The notes below the pieces were generated by a model that did not search any database, was not told the origin of the DNA, and worked only from the letters and a program-made list of their open reading frames with translations. DNA of 37,955 bases from Bacteroidales bacterium (GTDB taxonomy: Bacteria > Bacteroidota > Bacteroidia > Bacteroidales > P3): contig JAKSMP010000020.1 in assembly GCA_024400505.1 (NCBI GenBank), positions 1-37,955 on the forward strand. Reading direction: 5' to 3'. The position numbers were made by a program, and so were the translations under genes. Each line of letters opens with the position of its first letter. Position 1 is the first letter of the stretch. Shown here piece by piece: positions 14,825 to 23,557 of the stretch.

Positions 14825-17800
14825 CGAATAATGGTAATATCTCCTTTGAAGAGGTTTTCAAATCCCGCTTCGCATTTTACTTTGCAATAATAGGTATAAA
14901 CTCCAGGCAGGCATAGATTGCCGTTGTAGCGACCATCCCATGTGTCGTGGATGCTGTGTGTCTCCCACACTTTTTCGCCCCAACGCGAATAGATAGCTAT
15001 GTAGAAATCGGTGACATACTGGCCGCGGAAGGTGAGTCGATCGTTGATGCCATCGCCATTTGGGGAGAATGCATTGGGTATGAAAATGTTGGTGCGGTCG
15101 CAACTGACTTGGGTGCAATGGAGAGCGAGTGATCCTTGCCAAGTACAACCCATGGGAGATGTGACATAGCAAGTATAAGTGCTAACAGTGTCAATGGGGG
15201 TGGCAATAGGATGATTGGTGAGTGGGGCGTCTAGCGTGGAAGGGTCGGTCCAGCTGTAGGTGAGTCCAGGTCCTGGAGTGGCATGGAGTTGGACGCTCTC
15301 CGAAAGCCAAAACTCGTAGCTGTCAGCCCACACACGCATGTGCCACAACGAAGAATCAACGAGGATAGTGACAGTTTGGGAATAAGGGCAACCGACGGTG
15401 TCGTAGAAATCGATGGTGTAAGTGCCTGCACAGAGGCTGTCGATGAGCGTATCGGCGATGAAGTAGTTGGGGTATCCGTAGCTAAGCTCAATGAATCCAT
15501 CACATTGGGGGGTGCAAAGGGTGGTTTTGCTGTTTACTTTATATTCAAGCGAGGGTGGATCGGTGATGGTGTATTGGATGATGGAAGAGCAACCCATGCT
15601 CTCAACTCGAAGGGTGTGGGGACGGCTGTCGGCCGAACATCCTGTGAGAATGGAATCACCGGGGATGTTATCCCAGAAGTAGGTGGCAGAATCGCTCATG
15701 CCCGGTTGCAGAATCACCTGCACGCGACCATCACTGCCACCGGGACAGGTGGGGGAGATGACAAGCACGGTGTCGATTAAGCCGTGAAAATGGACATCGA
15801 AGGTGTCCATCTCGGAGCATCCTTCGGGAGTAGATATCTGTAGCACATAGGTGCCAGAGGTAGTGACATAGGGGTTTGCCACTTGGTTGTCGGACACATC
15901 TGGGCTGTGCCAATAATAATTGCATCCCATCATGGGGTCAACACCAATCTGGGTAGATTCACCTTCGCAGGCGGCCTGTACTTGATATCGGTGGCCGGTG
16001 TTGTCGAGCACTCGGATGGTGTAATAAGCAGTATCGGCCACACGGCATCCAGTAGGCATTGTGGCAATCAGTCGTAGCGTGTATGTGCCGCCTTGGGTGT
16101 AGGTGTGGACTGGATTTCGTTGCGTGGAGGTTGTTCCGTCGCCGAAATCCCAGTGGAATGTAGTGCCACGGCCTGTGTTGGTGAAGTGAATCTCATAGGG
16201 TGCACAGCCAACTTGGGGCGGGATACATTCGGCCACGGGATAGTCCTCGTTGATGGTGTAGCGGAAGACGGCGTTGTTGCAGTTTTGGGATTGGTTGGTG
16301 CGCGACCACACTCCAGCGGTGGTGGGAAATGCCTGTGTACTGCCGCAGCTGGCACAGACACTCTGATAGAGGGTAGAGAGTTTGTCGATGCGGGAGGTGC
16401 CGCCATCTACGTGGTCTGACCCTCCAGGGGAGGACGGGCTGTGGAGTTCGCCAAAGAAGGTGGCATATTCTAGGTGAGAAGCGTTCTCGTCTAGACTCAT
16501 GATGTAGAAGTCTTGTCCGTCGGTGGTAGATTGGTAGGCATTGGAAGTGGTTTCCATTCCAGTGGTGCCGGCTGTGTTCCAGGTAATAGATTCGCTGTAC
16601 CCTACAAAGTCTCGTCCCCAGCCTACGGCATAGATACGGCTGCAGATGTCCACTGCGAAGGCTGTGGGGGAGAGGTTGGGGTGGCCGAGATTGGTGCCAA
16701 ACACGGTGGACCAACGACGAGAAGAAAGCTGAGGATTGAAACGTGCCAGTAGCATGCCTGCACCGGGGGTGTTGTAGTTGGCATTGTAGATCATTGTGCT
16801 ACCCAAGGCCTTGGTTTGGCCATAAACGAATACGTCGTTGTGGGAACCGTTGCGCACAAAGTATAGCTGGTCATATTTGTCAGAACCGAAATAAGTGCTG
16901 TGCATGAGGCTTTCGCCGTTGCGGGAAATTTTGGCCACAAAACCATCAGTGGATCCTCCTGCATAGTTGGGCTGAAAAGCATCGGGTGTGGTCGGGAAAT
17001 TCGTAGAAGTGGTGCCGCCGCAGACGAGAAGGTTGTAAGCCGAATCGACATCGATAGAATATACAGCGTCGTTGCCGTTTCCGCCAAGATAGGTGGACCA
17101 TATCATGTTGCGGAGATTGTAGTCGAGTTTAAAAACGATGCCGGATTGCTTGAGTAGTCCATTTGGATGGACGCTGCCAGGGGTGGTGGGAAAGTCAATC
17201 GAGAAGGTGGTTGAGCCGACATAGACGTTGTTGAGGTCGTCGGTAATGAGTTCGCCTCGGGCTCCATCGCCATAGTTAAAATACAGAGAATCGTTTCCGA
17301 ACATCATCACGGAGTAAGAATATCCGAAAGATTCGCGATAGTTGAGGCCGTCGTTGCCGCACCCACCCACATAAGTGGAGGCGAGGAGTTGGGTGCCGTC
17401 GCTGGAAAATCGGCAGACAAAGAGGTCGGAGCCGTTGCGGAAATGGATAGAGGAACTGCCCTCAAATCTTATCTCTGTGCCGCCGTTGAAAGATCGGTCG
17501 AAGGCATTGGGCGTGGTAGGGAAATTTTCAGACCCGGTAGTGCCAAGCAGCACCAGTTCGCCATAGCTGTTGACATACATGCTGTGTGGCATGTCGGCCA
17601 GCTCGCCTCCCAGATAGGTGGAGTAGATACGTTGCGAGCCAGTGGGGTCGAACTTGAATATGCCGATGTCGGCATTGCCATTGAGGGTAGTATCGTAGGC
17701 ACCAACCGAGGTGGGAAAATGCTCACCAAATACTATGCCGGCTGTATAAGTGTTCTTTTCAAAATCGTAGGTGGCTGTGGTTCCCCAGTTGTCGGCTGCC

Positions 17801-18633
17801 GATCCGGTGTAGGTGGAGAAATGCAGGATTGGGTCAATCGTGAGGGGGAGGGATTTGTTGTAGTTATCAAGGGCAAAACGGACTTCGTTGCCTTTGATAA
17901 TGAACCGTGCTGCAATGGTGCATCTGCCGGTATCGGTTTCTTGATATGCATAGGGGGCGAGTTCAACAATCTCGCCAATGGATGTGCGTATGATGAGATT
18001 ACCTGCAGAGAGGTAGAGTTTTTGTGCCCCGTCGTAGCGTAGGGCTATTTGAGTGGGGTCGGCTTCTGGGGCGATATAAAAGTTGCTTTTGAGCGCGTTT
18101 TGAGCCGCTTGGACATCCATGTCGATGCCGGGATAGAGGTTGCGGTAGTAAAGTGTGTAGTAGTGTGGGAGGTGAGTTGCCCAACGGGATGAGTCATTGC
18201 TTAGGAAGTAGTTGTCGTAGCCGCCTTGTGGGTCGATGTCTTGTGGGGTGATGGTGGCTAGCGGATTGCTATTGACGAATTGAACACGATAAGCATGGGC
18301 TTTTGTAGGGCGGGTGTGATGATGGCTGTGCGCTTGTGAATGGATGGGGTCGGTGGTATGACCATAGAGCAGAATAGTAAGTTGTTGAGGCTCGGCAAAG
18401 AGGGTGGCTTGGTGCATTTGGGCTTTGAAAAGGAATGGGGCATCCCATTGACCTTGGTTTTGGATGAAATGGACCCGATGACCTGTGCCGAGGGTGTCGC
18501 GGTGGTGAGCCCAAAGGTTGCCTTGAGAGAGGCATAGCAAAATCAGCAAAAGGGTGCCCTGGAGGACACCCTTTGTGATTATCTTGTTTGGATAATTATC
18601 GGATAACTTCGATGACACCATTGTGTTCAACAT
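14821..18633 (-). CDS. T9SS type-B cargo: DUF7948, beta-propeller repeats, PKD
   Basis: A very large secreted or surface protein (1270 aa). The signal peptide ends at LSQGNLWA (about residue 42). Next comes a DUF7948-like domain (FIQNQGQWDAPFLF onward, about 50-270), then SBBP-type propeller repeats (STYTGS, STYLGGELAD, STYVGGCGND, STYLGGNGND, each followed by FPTTP..AF, about 275-690). A PKD domain follows near 800-880 (FHWDFGDGTTSTQRNPVHTY). The last 90 residues are a gliding-motility type-B sorting domain (FIPNAFSPNGDGINDRLTF ... GVYTYYCKVKC) that directs export by type IX secretion. The start codon overlaps the end of the gene before it (ATG at 18633 or 18621) and the signal-peptide codons include a terminator-like hairpin. 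Adhesion or gliding roles are typical, but not shown. Confidence 0.9.
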   Translation of the reverse strand: MLNTMVSSKLSDNYPNKIITKGVLQGTLLLILLCLSQGNLWAHHRDTLGTGHRVHFIQNQGQWDAPFLFKAQMHQATLFAEPQQLTILLYGHTTDPIHSQAHSHHHTRPTKAHAYRVQFVNSNPLATITPQDIDPQGGYDNYFLSNDSSRWATHLPHYYTLYYRNLYPGIDMDVQAAQNALKSNFYIAPEADPTQIALRYDGAQKLYLSAGNLIIRTSIGEIVELAPYAYQETDTGRCTIAARFIIKGNEVRFALDNYNKSLPLTIDPILHFSTYTGSAADNWGTTATYDFEKNTYTAGIVFGEHFPTSVGAYDTTLNGNADIGIFKFDPTGSQRIYSTYLGGELADMPHSMYVNSYGELVLLGTTGSENFPTTPNAFDRSFNGGTEIRFEGSSSIHFRNGSDLFVCRFSSDGTQLLASTYVGGCGNDGLNYRESFGYSYSVMMFGNDSLYFNYGDGARGELITDDLNNVYVGSTTFSIDFPTTPGSVHPNGLLKQSGIVFKLDYNLRNMIWSTYLGGNGNDAVYSIDVDSAYNLLVCGGTTSTNFPTTPDAFQPNYAGGSTDGFVAKISRNGESLMHSTYFGSDKYDQLYFVRNGSHNDVFVYGQTKALGSTMIYNANYNTPGAGMLLARFNPQLSSRRWSTVFGTNLGHPNLSPTAFAVDICSRIYAVGWGRDFVGYSESITWNTAGTTGMETTSNAYQSTTDGQDFYIMSLDENASHLEYATFFGELHSPSSPGGSDHVDGGTSRIDKLSTLYQSVCASCGSTQAFPTTAGVWSRTNQSQNCNNAVFRYTINEDYPVAECIPPQVGCAPYEIHFTNTGRGTTFHWDFGDGTTSTQRNPVHTYTQGGTYTLRLIATMPTGCRVADTAYYTIRVLDNTGHRYQVQAACEGESTQIGVDPMMGCNYYWHSPDVSDNQVANPYVTTSGTYVLQISTPEGCSEMDTFDVHFHGLIDTVLVISPTCPGGSDGRVQVILQPGMSDSATYFWDNIPGDSILTGCSADSRPHTLRVESMGCSSIIQYTITDPPSLEYKVNSKTTLCTPQCDGFIELSYGYPNYFIADTLIDSLCAGTYTIDFYDTVGCPYSQTVTILVDSSLWHMRVWADSYEFWLSESVQLHATPGPGLTYSWTDPSTLDAPLTNHPIATPIDTVSTYTCYVTSPMGCTWQGSLALHCTQVSCDRTNIFIPNAFSPNGDGINDRLTFRGQYVTDFYIAIYSRWGEKVWETHSIHDTWDGRYNGNLCLPGVYTYYCKVKCEAGFENLFKGDITIIR
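18549..18574 (-). terminator. Terminator-like hairpin at start of second T9SS cargo gene
   Basis: Read on the reverse strand, AAAGGGTG and CACCCTTT form an 8-bp stem around a 10-nt loop, followed by a T-rich tract. It lies 22-47 bases past the stop of the upstream cargo gene but inside the signal-peptide codons of the next one, so it could terminate the first message or attenuate the second. Confidence 0.5.
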
Positions 18634-21600
18634 TTCCGGTTGGGCCGTGGCCGATGAAACGGTAGAAATAGGTGCCAGAAGGAGAGTTGGTGGCTAGAGG
18701 ATCCCAGAAATCGGCAGAACTGCTGATATTCTCTTTGTGGAAAACTCGTGAGCCCCATTTGTCGAAGATGTCCAACTGGTTGTTGGGGAAGGCAAGACCC
18801 TCAACCAAATTGCCGATAATGAACACATCGTTGATACCATCGCCATTGGGTGTGACCACATTGGGGAATGTGATTTGGTCGTTGATGATAAGGATGTTGT
18901 TCTCGACGGTGTCGGCACATTCAATCAGCTGGCCGCTGGGAGCGTAGTTGGAGGAACGTGCGATGAGGCGCACAATGTACTTGCCAGAGGCATCCTCGCC
19001 AGCGGGATACTGCCAGGTGAAGGTGGGGTTCTTGTCAGTGAGTGTGTGGAAAGAGTATGCAATATCTTTGTCGTACTGGATGTTCCAGCGGTATTCCATG
19101 CTGCCATCGTCACCAGTGGTGTTGTTGATAAGCTCAATAGTAGGATTGTTGACACTGGGGAATGTGGGATTCCACGAGAATTGAGCCTCGGGCGACGGAT
19201 AGACGTGGATGAGGTCTTTGTATATGAGGGATGATTTACATCCTTTGTCGCTCTCCACATAATATTCGAAGTCGTAAGTACCAGCGGCATAGGTGTGGCT
19301 GGGGTTCATCAGGTTGGAGTAGGTGCCATCGCCAAATACCCATTGATATTTGTGTCCGTTGCGGGTAGTGTTCACAATGTTGATGGTGAGTGGTTCGCAA
19401 CCTTCGAGGGGGAAGATACCTGGATCGAAGTTGGGCACGGGCTGGGGATTAACAGTGATGTTGATAGTGTCGCGAGCAATACAGTGCTTGCCTTTTTCGC
19501 TATTGATTACTTCAACAACATACTGGTGGTCGGCATAGGTGTTGGGAGTGGTTTGGATAACTCCAGTGGACTCGCCAAAGGGATTCCACATGTAGGCGTA
19601 GGTGTCGGAAGTGTGGGGGTCGGTTGCATCGAGGCTGATTACATCCACATCGCAGAGAGCGGTGTCGTTGCCAAGATTAGGTAGTGGAGTATATACTGTG
19701 GAGATGTTAGTGAGGGTATCCCAGCGGCAGCCGAATTCATCATAGATAGAAATCTTGATACGGAAATCGCCAGCAGTGTCTTTTGAAGCGATAAAGGAAG
19801 AGTATTCGTTGTTGACTTTTTTGTTGATGGTGATGCCTTTGTAAACACCGTTCTGCCAATCGGTTTCAGTGGTGTCGGGACGCCATACAACGGAGTCGAT
19901 GGCAACTTGATAGTCACATCCGCCACTAGAGTTGAGGTTGCATATATCGAGAGACCAGTTGAACACCCAGCCGTTGTCGCTACCCCAATAGTCGCAAATC
20001 TGAATATTCCATACACCATTCAGGGGACAACCAGTGAGAGAACTGAAGTCATCGCCAGGGGTATAGTAATCCAAGCGGTTTACATGGTCGGAAGGATCTA
20101 AGGTCTGGACGGTCTGGGATCCCGGATTACGACCGGCATACTGTCCGCAGGTGGGAATAGGCAGATCGAAAGTGCGTGTGCTGGTGTGGCCAGGAGAAGC
20201 CATGCCGGCATTAGTGGGCATGGAAACATCGCAAGGTTCGCCAGAAACGAGGGTGTAAGCTGCATTGCGGCTGAAGCAATAGTCAAGACCAACACCAAAG
20301 GGGTTGTCGCATGAGTCGCATTTGTTGGAACCGTCCCAAGTGTCTGGAGGGTCGCCAGCAGGGCAACCGGTGAAAGTGCCGCCACCTCCGTCAGTACCAG
20401 AAGGACCAGAGTAGCCATTAGGAAGAGTTTTGAACTTGAGGTATGCGATACCGTGGTCGGGGTGGTTCGGGTCGTAGTCGGGGCAGGTGATAGCCAAGCT
20501 ATAGTCACCCATAAAGGAGTGTTCGTAGTTCACGCAGATAGAACAGATGTCGGCTGCGCTCTGTACGGAACGTCCATTGGGGAATTCGTTGAATTCAACG
20601 GGAGCATCGTAACAAGGCACCGTGCAGTTAGGTCCGTCAGGGATAAAGGTACGAACTTCGTTGGTCTTGGATATGGACTCTGAAAAGGTGATTTTGCGCA
20701 GCGTAAGAGTACCATTATCGCCATCGTAACCCACGTTCACTTCCAAAGAGTCGTTGTTGCAGATGGGACTGAGGTCGAAGATGGTCTTGATGGGGTTTTG
20801 TGCCACTCGCACGTGCACCGTCTCGAAGTTTTTGGAGTTGCAGCCTTGTACGTCTGTCAGCTTTAATTGCACATCGTAGCAGCCTACAGTGACGTATCCG
20901 CAGTATCTGGGTGAGGTGGCATTGATGGCCGAAAGGGTGTCGGAGGTGCCAAAAGCCCATTTGAACAGGGTGGTGGAGTCGGCACCGGTGTAATATCCAT
21001 AATTCTGGGAATATTCACCATAAGCTCTGAATTTCACACATTGACCTTGGCAAAGGAAGATAGCATCGGACCAACCAGTGGTGTCGATACGGATGATGCT
21101 ATCGTAATCGGTTACCCACACATTGGCTTGGGCTGAGTCGCTCCATTCGTATTTGCCATAGTAAATGGTGTCGAATGAAGTGGGGATGAGTTTGGTTACG
21201 TAGTCGCCTAAGATGTTGCCGTTTCTATCGACACGCTGATAAACGGAGTCGATGTGGGCAATTACTCTCTCGCAAGGTGTAGCGCATTGGAACAAGAGGG
21301 AAAAACCGGAGTGGTGTCCAGTATCATCTTGATGTTGGACGCTGGCACGGAATCGGATGGTGAGCATGTGAGAAGTGTTGGTAGCGCTCACATAGAACAT
21401 GCGATCATCGGATGTCTCATAGCATTTGTTGCCCTTGAAAAGTAGGGGCGAGCTAGTGCTGGGGCCATCATAGATATACAGGGTATCGTAGCAACCGATG
21501 TTGAAATGGGTTAATGTTACCGAGAGATATGAGTTGCTGGTGTCGGAGGTGTCGCAGGTGGATTTGCAAATGACCTTATAGTCATAGCCGCGGGTATAGT

Positions 21601-21763
21601 CTCCGTTAGCACCACCATCATCATACAGCACAGCCTGAGCCATACCATATTCGATGGTGTCGCCATTAAGGTCTGCATTCAGATTGATGTATACAATATC
21701 TTGAGCATGCAAACTCAAGCATCCCCAAAGTGCTAAAACTATCAATGATATTATCTTTTTCAT
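18596..21763 (-). CDS. T9SS type-B cargo: CUB, P-domain, PKD
   Basis: A secreted protein of 1055 aa with signal peptide MKKIISLIVLALWGCLSLHA. A CUB-like domain (about 40-160) contains CYDTLYIYDGPSTSSPLL. A proprotein convertase P-domain (about 540-650) has GVWNIQICDYWGSDNGW. A PKD domain (about 780-870) contains YQWVFGDGTYSNLMNPSHTY. The C-terminal 90 residues are a type-B sorting domain (FPNVVTPNGDGINDVFII ... GTYFYRFIGHG). These modules bind glycans, proteins or calcium in other extracellular proteins; no protease or other catalytic domain is seen. The gene lies 51 nt after the small secreted protein and overlaps the start of the second cargo gene, indicating one operon. Confidence 0.9.
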   Translation of the reverse strand: MKKIISLIVLALWGCLSLHAQDIVYINLNADLNGDTIEYGMAQAVLYDDGGANGDYTRGYDYKVICKSTCDTSDTSNSYLSVTLTHFNIGCYDTLYIYDGPSTSSPLLFKGNKCYETSDDRMFYVSATNTSHMLTIRFRASVQHQDDTGHHSGFSLLFQCATPCERVIAHIDSVYQRVDRNGNILGDYVTKLIPTSFDTIYYGKYEWSDSAQANVWVTDYDSIIRIDTTGWSDAIFLCQGQCVKFRAYGEYSQNYGYYTGADSTTLFKWAFGTSDTLSAINATSPRYCGYVTVGCYDVQLKLTDVQGCNSKNFETVHVRVAQNPIKTIFDLSPICNNDSLEVNVGYDGDNGTLTLRKITFSESISKTNEVRTFIPDGPNCTVPCYDAPVEFNEFPNGRSVQSAADICSICVNYEHSFMGDYSLAITCPDYDPNHPDHGIAYLKFKTLPNGYSGPSGTDGGGGTFTGCPAGDPPDTWDGSNKCDSCDNPFGVGLDYCFSRNAAYTLVSGEPCDVSMPTNAGMASPGHTSTRTFDLPIPTCGQYAGRNPGSQTVQTLDPSDHVNRLDYYTPGDDFSSLTGCPLNGVWNIQICDYWGSDNGWVFNWSLDICNLNSSGGCDYQVAIDSVVWRPDTTETDWQNGVYKGITINKKVNNEYSSFIASKDTAGDFRIKISIYDEFGCRWDTLTNISTVYTPLPNLGNDTALCDVDVISLDATDPHTSDTYAYMWNPFGESTGVIQTTPNTYADHQYVVEVINSEKGKHCIARDTINITVNPQPVPNFDPGIFPLEGCEPLTINIVNTTRNGHKYQWVFGDGTYSNLMNPSHTYAAGTYDFEYYVESDKGCKSSLIYKDLIHVYPSPEAQFSWNPTFPSVNNPTIELINNTTGDDGSMEYRWNIQYDKDIAYSFHTLTDKNPTFTWQYPAGEDASGKYIVRLIARSSNYAPSGQLIECADTVENNILIINDQITFPNVVTPNGDGINDVFIIGNLVEGLAFPNNQLDIFDKWGSRVFHKENISSSADFWDPLATNSPSGTYFYRFIGHGPTGNVEHNGVIEVIR

Positions 21764-21814
21764 AATATAGAAGTTTTTTGAATGTTACTAAAGATGATTC
21801 TCTGGATAGATTAT

Positions 21815-22258
21815 CTACTGTTGCTTTTCCTGTTCGTAAGTCAGCCGATATGCTTCATTCCAGGGGCGGCAAGCCAAGTAACGGTTAGTACTTTTGTGGG
21901 TGTCGAAATAGATGGTGGAATTGGGTGCTCTGAATTGGAACTTGTCGAAATCCCAAGCCCAGTAGCTCCATTTTTCGAGATCGATAACGGTGTTGGACTG
22001 GGGGTGCTGGTCGGTCAGATGATTTGTGAGAGCTGAGAACTCAAAGACGACTGCACCTTCGGCAACTGTATCGGTGAAGTAGAATGTGTTGTAGGACATG
22101 TGGCACCGCCATAAGAGTTTTTGCTCTGGGTATTCCTCAACGGGGCAGTTGATGCGGTCGAGGTGCGGCTTTACAATGGCAATACAATCTTGGGCAAATG
22201 ATTTGCTGGAAAGGCAGATCATTGCCAAAAGGATGGTGGTAAATAGCATCTTTTTCAT
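21815..22258 (-). CDS. Small secreted protein of unknown function
   Basis: I do not recognise the family. The product (147 aa) has a clear signal peptide (MKKMLFTTILLAMICLSSKSFA, cut near residue 22) and no lipobox. The mature part has Cys at positions near 25, 38, 52 and 130 and many aromatics (KWSYWAWDFDKFQF), consistent with a small folded extracytoplasmic domain. No sorting domain is present, so it would stay in the periplasm. It is the first gene of the operon containing the two T9SS cargo genes and may be an accessory for them. No clear promoter is visible in the 100 bases upstream. Confidence 0.7.
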   Translation of the reverse strand: MKKMLFTTILLAMICLSSKSFAQDCIAIVKPHLDRINCPVEEYPEQKLLWRCHMSYNTFYFTDTVAEGAVVFEFSALTNHLTDQHPQSNTVIDLEKWSYWAWDFDKFQFRAPNSTIYFDTHKSTNRYLACRPWNEAYRLTYEQEKQQ

Positions 22259-22358
22259 GATATTGCTTTTTTGTGGGTTAATAATTCAAGATTTTTTTGC
22301 TATATAAGTCGCTGAGGTATCGATTTCGTCACCCCTATCTTGAATATTTAACATTATT

Positions 22359-22946
22359 TTAACGTTTTTTTTGAATCTGACGGATAAAAGCCATCAGGAA
22401 ACCCAGCACCAAGAAGCCGCCAGGAGCCAAGATGAAGAGCAGCATGCCGTCAGCTCCGCCCATGAAACTGTGGCCAAAAATGGAGCCAGCGCCCAAAATC
22501 TCGCGCACAAGGCCCACCAGGGTGAGCGCCCAGGTGAAACCAAGACCCATGAAGAGACCGTCGAGCAGGGAGTGCCATACATTGTTTTTGGATGCAAAAG
22601 CCTCTGCACGGCCCAGCACAATGCAGTTGACCACGATCAGGGGAATGAAAAGACCCAGGGTGTCGTAGAGGTCGGGAAGGTAGGCCTGCATGACCATCTG
22701 GACGATGGTGACGAAGGTGGCGATGACCACGATGAATGCGGGGATGCGCACCTTGTCGGGGATAAGGGATTTCAAGAGTGATATGACGATGTTGGACATC
22801 ATGAGCACGAATGCGGTGGCCAAACCCATGCACATGCCGTTGATGGCGCTAGAAGTGGTTGCAAGGGTGGGGCACATGCCGAGGATGAGCACCCATGTGG
22901 GATTCTCTTTGATAAGTCCGTTTTTGATGATATCAATAGCTTTCAT
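22359..22946 (-). CDS. rnfE: Rnf complex subunit RnfE
   Basis: Integral membrane subunit of the Rnf ferredoxin:NAD+ oxidoreductase, which couples electron transfer to Na+ or H+ movement. The product (195 aa) has six transmembrane helices and the family pattern ENPTWVLILGMCPTLATTSSAINGMCMG at the N-terminus plus VVNCIVLGRAEAFASKN in the middle; RnfE uses the first of these Cys segments for the iron-sulfur centre it shares with RnfA. The start overlaps the rnfG stop by one base (TAATG). It is the last gene of the cluster: rnfA, which normally follows, is absent here. Confidence 0.95.
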   Translation of the reverse strand: MKAIDIIKNGLIKENPTWVLILGMCPTLATTSSAINGMCMGLATAFVLMMSNIVISLLKSLIPDKVRIPAFIVVIATFVTIVQMVMQAYLPDLYDTLGLFIPLIVVNCIVLGRAEAFASKNNVWHSLLDGLFMGLGFTWALTLVGLVREILGAGSIFGHSFMGGADGMLLFILAPGGFLVLGFLMAFIRQIQKKR

Positions 22947-23509
22947 TATTCAATGCCTCCTTTCTGGAAAATGCTGTATGCGTTGTTTACGAGGTCGCAG
23001 AATGCGCGAGAGGTGATGGTGGAACCAGAGATTGCGTCAACATCGCCACCGTCCTTGGTCACTTTGAGCCCGTTGGCGGGGTTCTTGCCGATGACGTTGC
23101 CTTTGTTGCCTTCCTGGAACCATTCGCTTGCCTTGGCACCGAGGCCGGGCGTCTCAGCGGTTTGGAGAATCTGGTAGCCGGTGATGTTGCCTTCGTTGTT
23201 GAAGCCCACCATGGCCACTAAGTCGCCGCCGAAACCTTTGTCGGATTTTGCCTCGATGGCCATGCCCACTAACTGACCTTGAGCGTCGAATGCCTTGGTG
23301 CAGGAGGTGCCGTCGATTTCGGACTCTTCGATGGTTTCAAATGCGGGGAGCACTGCCTTCACTGCAGCCTCTTTCTTTGCTTTTTTAGCATCGTTGATAG
23401 GACCTTCAGTCATGTTGTTGACCGAAGCCAGTGCTGCAGCTGCCACCAATGCGATGATGGTGAGAGACAACAGCATATTGGGTAAATTGGATTTTGCTTT
23501 TTTTGCCAT
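22946..23509 (-). CDS. rnfG: Rnf complex subunit RnfG, covalent FMN
   Basis: Extracytoplasmic flavoprotein subunit anchored by one N-terminal helix (NMLLSLTIIALVAAAALASV). The FMN-binding domain ends with the flavinylation motif DAISGSTITSRA (about residue 160); its second Thr is the residue normally linked to FMN. The conserved ETPGLGAKASEWF is also present. The 187-aa length is within range. Covalent attachment in this family needs an ApbE flavin transferase, which is not encoded in the window. The gene is 48 nt after rnfD and shares one base with rnfE. Confidence 0.95.
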   Translation of the reverse strand: MAKKAKSNLPNMLLSLTIIALVAAAALASVNNMTEGPINDAKKAKKEAAVKAVLPAFETIEESEIDGTSCTKAFDAQGQLVGMAIEAKSDKGFGGDLVAMVGFNNEGNITGYQILQTAETPGLGAKASEWFQEGNKGNVIGKNPANGLKVTKDGGDVDAISGSTITSRAFCDLVNNAYSIFQKGGIE

Positions 23510-23557
23510 AATTGTTCTATATTTGAATTATTTATGGGGTCTAGTTATGATAATCTC

